Below are positions 4,716 through 7,041 of a stretch of 7,041 nt of DNA, one piece after another. A program made the position numbers and the translations under genes. Origin of the DNA: a bacterium (lineage in GTDB: Bacteria > Hydrothermota > UBA3072 > B12-G15); contig QNDZ01000087.1 in NCBI GenBank assembly GCA_003646055.1, positions 1 to 7,041 of the forward strand, read 5' to 3'. The notes below the pieces were generated by a model. That model had not been told where the DNA came from. It did no database searches and was given only the letters and a program-made list of their open reading frames with translations. Numbering within the stretch: the stretch's first letter is position 1; the number at the start of each line of letters is the position of its first letter.

Positions 4716-6922
4716 CCGATTCTCCTTCCTTGTATAATTCTTATATTTATTTTTTCAAACAACCTCTTTACACTCCTGTTTGATGGAACTACCACTTCAA
4801 TGTATCCATCTTTACTATTGATTATACACACATCCTCAACCTGTTTCAACCTGTCTTCATCAAAATTATCAACAGTGAGTCCATATACTGCATATGGATA
4901 GGACACAACCTTCTCAACCTCTTCAATATTTCTAATCTCTATAAAATCAGGTACGGGAATCTTCTTAATATCTCCATAAACATGGATATAGATAAACTCT
5001 TCCTCTGATGTGAAATCAAGTGGAAGTGCTGGAGAGAAGTGCATCCTGGGTCTTGGATTGTACCCCTCTGTCATAACAGGTTTCACACCACTCCTCCTGA
5101 TGCCACGAACAACTGCCCTGATGCAATCCATGTGTGAATAAAATGGACTTTTCTTTCTGTATGTAATCCTGTAAAGCATCTTCTCTTTTTTTTCCTTAAC
5201 CCTTACTGATACATACTCTCCTGCCTTTCTGTAAACCTCAGGGTCTCCAGGGCAGGCAAGACACCCCGTACATCCTGTGATGCAATCAGGTGTTATTATC
5301 CCCCTATCAGCCTTCTTCATTTCAACCTTCAGATACTTTTCACCAACCCCACAGTCAATATTATCCCAGTGTCTTGAACCGCCTTCCATTATCCTTTCAA
5401 CATCAATCCCTGTTTCCTCAATAATCCTTTCCCACTCTGTAAAATCAAAAAACTCACCCCATGCCTGATGGGTAAGTCCCTTCCTCCAGGCCCTTTCAAT
5501 AAGGTGAAAGACCGCCTCATCCCCCCTTGTGAGTATACCTTCAATAAATGCAATCTCAGGACTTCTGAACTTCACATTCACATTCCTTGCCTTCAGGTTC
5601 TTGAAGATAAATGATTTTTTCCTTTTCAGGCCTTCAATCCCTTCCTGTGGAGAGTATTCAAATGGGGTAAAGGGTCTTGGAACAAACGGGGATATACGAA
5701 CATTAAGATATTTTATTCTCCCGGATATTCTGTTGAGGAGTCTTGATATTCCAATCACATCCTCCTCTGTTTCTCCAGGAAGGCCCACCATAAAGTAAAG
5801 TTTCATGTGATTCCAGCCATACCTTTTTGCAATCTCAAGTGACCCGAAAATATCATCATCCTTTATGTCCTTGTTTATTATATTCCTTAACCTCTCTGTG
5901 CCTGCCTCAGGTGCAATGGTTATTGTAGTTTTTCTCCCCCTTCCCATAACCTCTGCTATTTCATCTGAGATTGCATCCCCCCTTATTGAGGAAAGGGATA
6001 TGGATATATCAGGGAAACTCTCCTTTAACCCAATTATAAAATCAGGAAAACCTGTATGGTCAGAGAGGGAGAAAGAGAGAAGGGACAACTCATCCCATCC
6101 AGTAAACTGAAGCCCTTCACTGGCAATATCAATTATCTCCTGGATACTACGTTCTCTAACTGGCCTGTATATGTAACCTGCCTGACAGAATCTGCACCCC
6201 CTTGTGCATCCCCTTGAAACCTCTATGGTGAATCTATCATGTATTACCTCAATATTGGGAACAATCTGTTTTACTGGATGATTTTTTTCATTCAACTCCT
6301 CAACCCACCTTCTTTCCACCCTTTTTCTTCCTAACTGTGGAACCCAGACACCCTGAATCTCATTCAACCCTTTAAGTTTCCTCTCCCTTTCAGCACCTTT
6401 CAATCCTTTCATGAGTTCCACTATCTCAACAATTACCTCTTCACCCTCACCAATGACAAAGGCATCAAAAACAGGTAAAAGGGGATATGGGTTGTATGTG
6501 GATGTTCCACCAGCAATCACTATGGGGTCTTTATCCCCCCTTTTCTGTGCCAGAATGGGAATGCCTCCAAGGTCAAGTATCTCAAGGACATTGGTATAAT
6601 CAAGTTCATACTCAAGGGTAAAACCCAGAAGGTCAAACTCAAAAAGGGGTCTTCTGGTTTCAAGGGAACAGAGGGGTCTCCTCAATCGCCTTAATCTTTT
6701 ACACATATCCACACCAGGAAGATATGCCCTTTCAGCAGACGCAAATGGAAGGTTATTCACTATTTCATAAATAACCTTCTGCCCGAGGTTGGACATCCCA
6801 ACCTCATAGAGGTCTGGATAGATAAGACAGAGGGAAACATCGAAGGACTGCTTTATTACAGCCCCCCACTCTTCACCAGTATATCTTCCGGGCTTTTCTA
6901 TTCCTGTAAGGAGTTCAATCAA
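4697..6922 (-). CDS. B12-binding-like radical SAM protein fused to a DUF2344 domain
   Basis: This 741-residue protein combines the TIGR03960 radical SAM family (about residues 1-570) with a TIGR03936/DUF2344 'radical SAM-linked' domain (about 583-741). Residues 20-200 resemble the Rossmann-like cobalamin-binding-type domain seen in many radical SAM proteins, including YPDLYEVGMSNLG at 35-47. The 4Fe-4S/SAM motif is C239-x3-C243-x2-C246, and APEAGTERLR at 337-346 is a typical TIM-barrel segment. A second cysteine cluster (C547, C551, C554, C557) closes the radical SAM half. The DUF2344 half shows the expected SPFYSHMDCIRA and EGYNPRPRMHFSPALPL segments. The start codon is TTG at 6922. It overlaps the previous stop, an in-frame stop lies just upstream at 6941-6943, and the KPGRY motif at 10-14 sits where family members normally have it. 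The reaction and substrate of this family are not established. Operon linkage to the RNase E/G gene suggests RNA or ribosome metabolism, but that is inference. Confidence 0.93.
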   Translation of the reverse strand: MIELLTGIEKPGRYTGEEWGAVIKQSFDVSLCLIYPDLYEVGMSNLGQKVIYEIVNNLPFASAERAYLPGVDMCKRLRRLRRPLCSLETRRPLFEFDLLGFTLEYELDYTNVLEILDLGGIPILAQKRGDKDPIVIAGGTSTYNPYPLLPVFDAFVIGEGEEVIVEIVELMKGLKGAERERKLKGLNEIQGVWVPQLGRKRVERRWVEELNEKNHPVKQIVPNIEVIHDRFTIEVSRGCTRGCRFCQAGYIYRPVRERSIQEIIDIASEGLQFTGWDELSLLSFSLSDHTGFPDFIIGLKESFPDISISLSSIRGDAISDEIAEVMGRGRKTTITIAPEAGTERLRNIINKDIKDDDIFGSLEIAKRYGWNHMKLYFMVGLPGETEEDVIGISRLLNRISGRIKYLNVRISPFVPRPFTPFEYSPQEGIEGLKRKKSFIFKNLKARNVNVKFRSPEIAFIEGILTRGDEAVFHLIERAWRKGLTHQAWGEFFDFTEWERIIEETGIDVERIMEGGSRHWDNIDCGVGEKYLKVEMKKADRGIITPDCITGCTGCLACPGDPEVYRKAGEYVSVRVKEKKEKMLYRITYRKKSPFYSHMDCIRAVVRGIRRSGVKPVMTEGYNPRPRMHFSPALPLDFTSEEEFIYIHVYGDIKKIPVPDFIEIRNIEEVEKVVSYPYAVYGLTVDNFDEDRLKQVEDVCIINSKDGYIEVVVPSNRSVKRLFEKINIRIIQGRRIGWRREP
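4722..4727 (-). promoter_or_regulatory. Ribosome binding site of rng inside the upstream gene
   Basis: AAGGAG on the minus strand lies six nt before the ATG at 4715 and falls within the last codons of the radical SAM/DUF2344 gene. It fixes the rng start and implies that translation of the two genes is coupled. Confidence 0.8.
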
Positions 6923-7041
6923 TCTTTCCCAAGAAGAATATCAATCTCTTCCTTTATCTTGTCCTCAAGACCAGGGATATATCCAACATGTTTGAACTGA
7001 ATCATGCCTTTTTTATCTATAACAAAGTGTGTTGGAATACC
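6919..7041 (-). CDS. TlpA/ResA-like thioredoxin-fold protein, C-terminal fragment
   Basis: Only the last 40 residues and the TGA stop are inside the window; the gene enters from the right edge. The fragment begins GIPTHFVIDKKGMI and continues with HVGY, a short loop and a charged helix ending LLGKD. The Ile-Pro-Thr segment followed by a Phe-Val-Ile-Asp strand and a Lys-Lys-Gly turn is the cis-proline loop and following beta hairpin of the TlpA/ResA/AhpC-TSA thioredoxin fold. Proteins of this family are usually exported or membrane-anchored thiol oxidoreductases that reduce disulfides, for example in cytochrome c maturation. The CxxC active site and any signal peptide would lie outside the window, so the redox role is inferred from the family. 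The stop codon overlaps the start of the next gene by 4 nt, which makes this the upstream member of the same operon. Confidence 0.8.
   Translation of the reverse strand, partial: GIPTHFVIDKKGMIQFKHVGYIPGLEDKIKEEIDILLGKD

Noticed and set aside
262..6599. Plus-strand reading frames of 60-136 codons (for example at 3761-4102, 4186-4425 and 4491-4901)
   Set aside because: All but the short frame at 262-459 lie antisense to the conserved radical SAM and RNase genes, and that one is antisense to the phosphoesterase. They have low-complexity Ser/Leu/Pro-rich products and no ribosome binding sites; they are shadows.

Overview
The window comes from an AT-rich bacterial genome, and every gene I can support lies on the minus strand, so the gene order reads from position 7041 down to 1. 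Arginine is often AGA or AGG, isoleucine is often ATA, and the conserved enzymes are rich in Lys, Glu and Arg. That would fit an uncultured, possibly thermophilic, Gram-negative-type lineage such as the WOR-3-like candidate phyla. This placement is a weak inference, not an identification.

Region 1 (7041 to 3258) is a tight conserved operon. It begins with the C-terminal end of a TlpA/ResA-type thioredoxin-fold protein. Next is a 741-residue radical SAM protein fused to a C-terminal DUF2344 domain, and then a ribonuclease of the RNase E/G family. The first pair overlaps by 4 nt and the second by 19 nt, so translation is probably coupled. A radical SAM/DUF2344 gene next to an RNase G gene is a recurring bacterial arrangement. 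RNase G acts in rRNA maturation and mRNA decay, while the radical SAM protein has no established reaction.

Region 2 (3257 to 2821) carries no gene. Most of it is a 336-bp segment (2893-3228) bounded by 25-bp terminal inverted repeats that match at 24 of 25 positions. A 17-bp direct repeat is duplicated at its right edge, directly against the end of the RNase gene. The shared core reads GGGGTCAG. This looks like a small non-autonomous mobile element, possibly related to REP/IS200-type elements. It is the least explained structure in the window.

Region 3 (2865 to 1) is a second transcription unit with its own sigma70-like promoter: a TTGACA -35, a TATGAT -10 and an A9 tract at the start of the spacer. 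The unit encodes an unrecognised 171-residue, probably membrane-associated protein. It is followed by a secreted calcineurin-like metallophosphoesterase with a PKD-like domain and further beta-sandwich domains, which runs off the left edge. The phosphoesterase is split. A signal-peptide-bearing N-terminal part stops at 1822, and the catalytic part continues in the +1 frame. Removing one base from an A4 run (T4 on the coding strand) joins them into one plausible protein. I see no RNA genes, CRISPR array or intact transposase.
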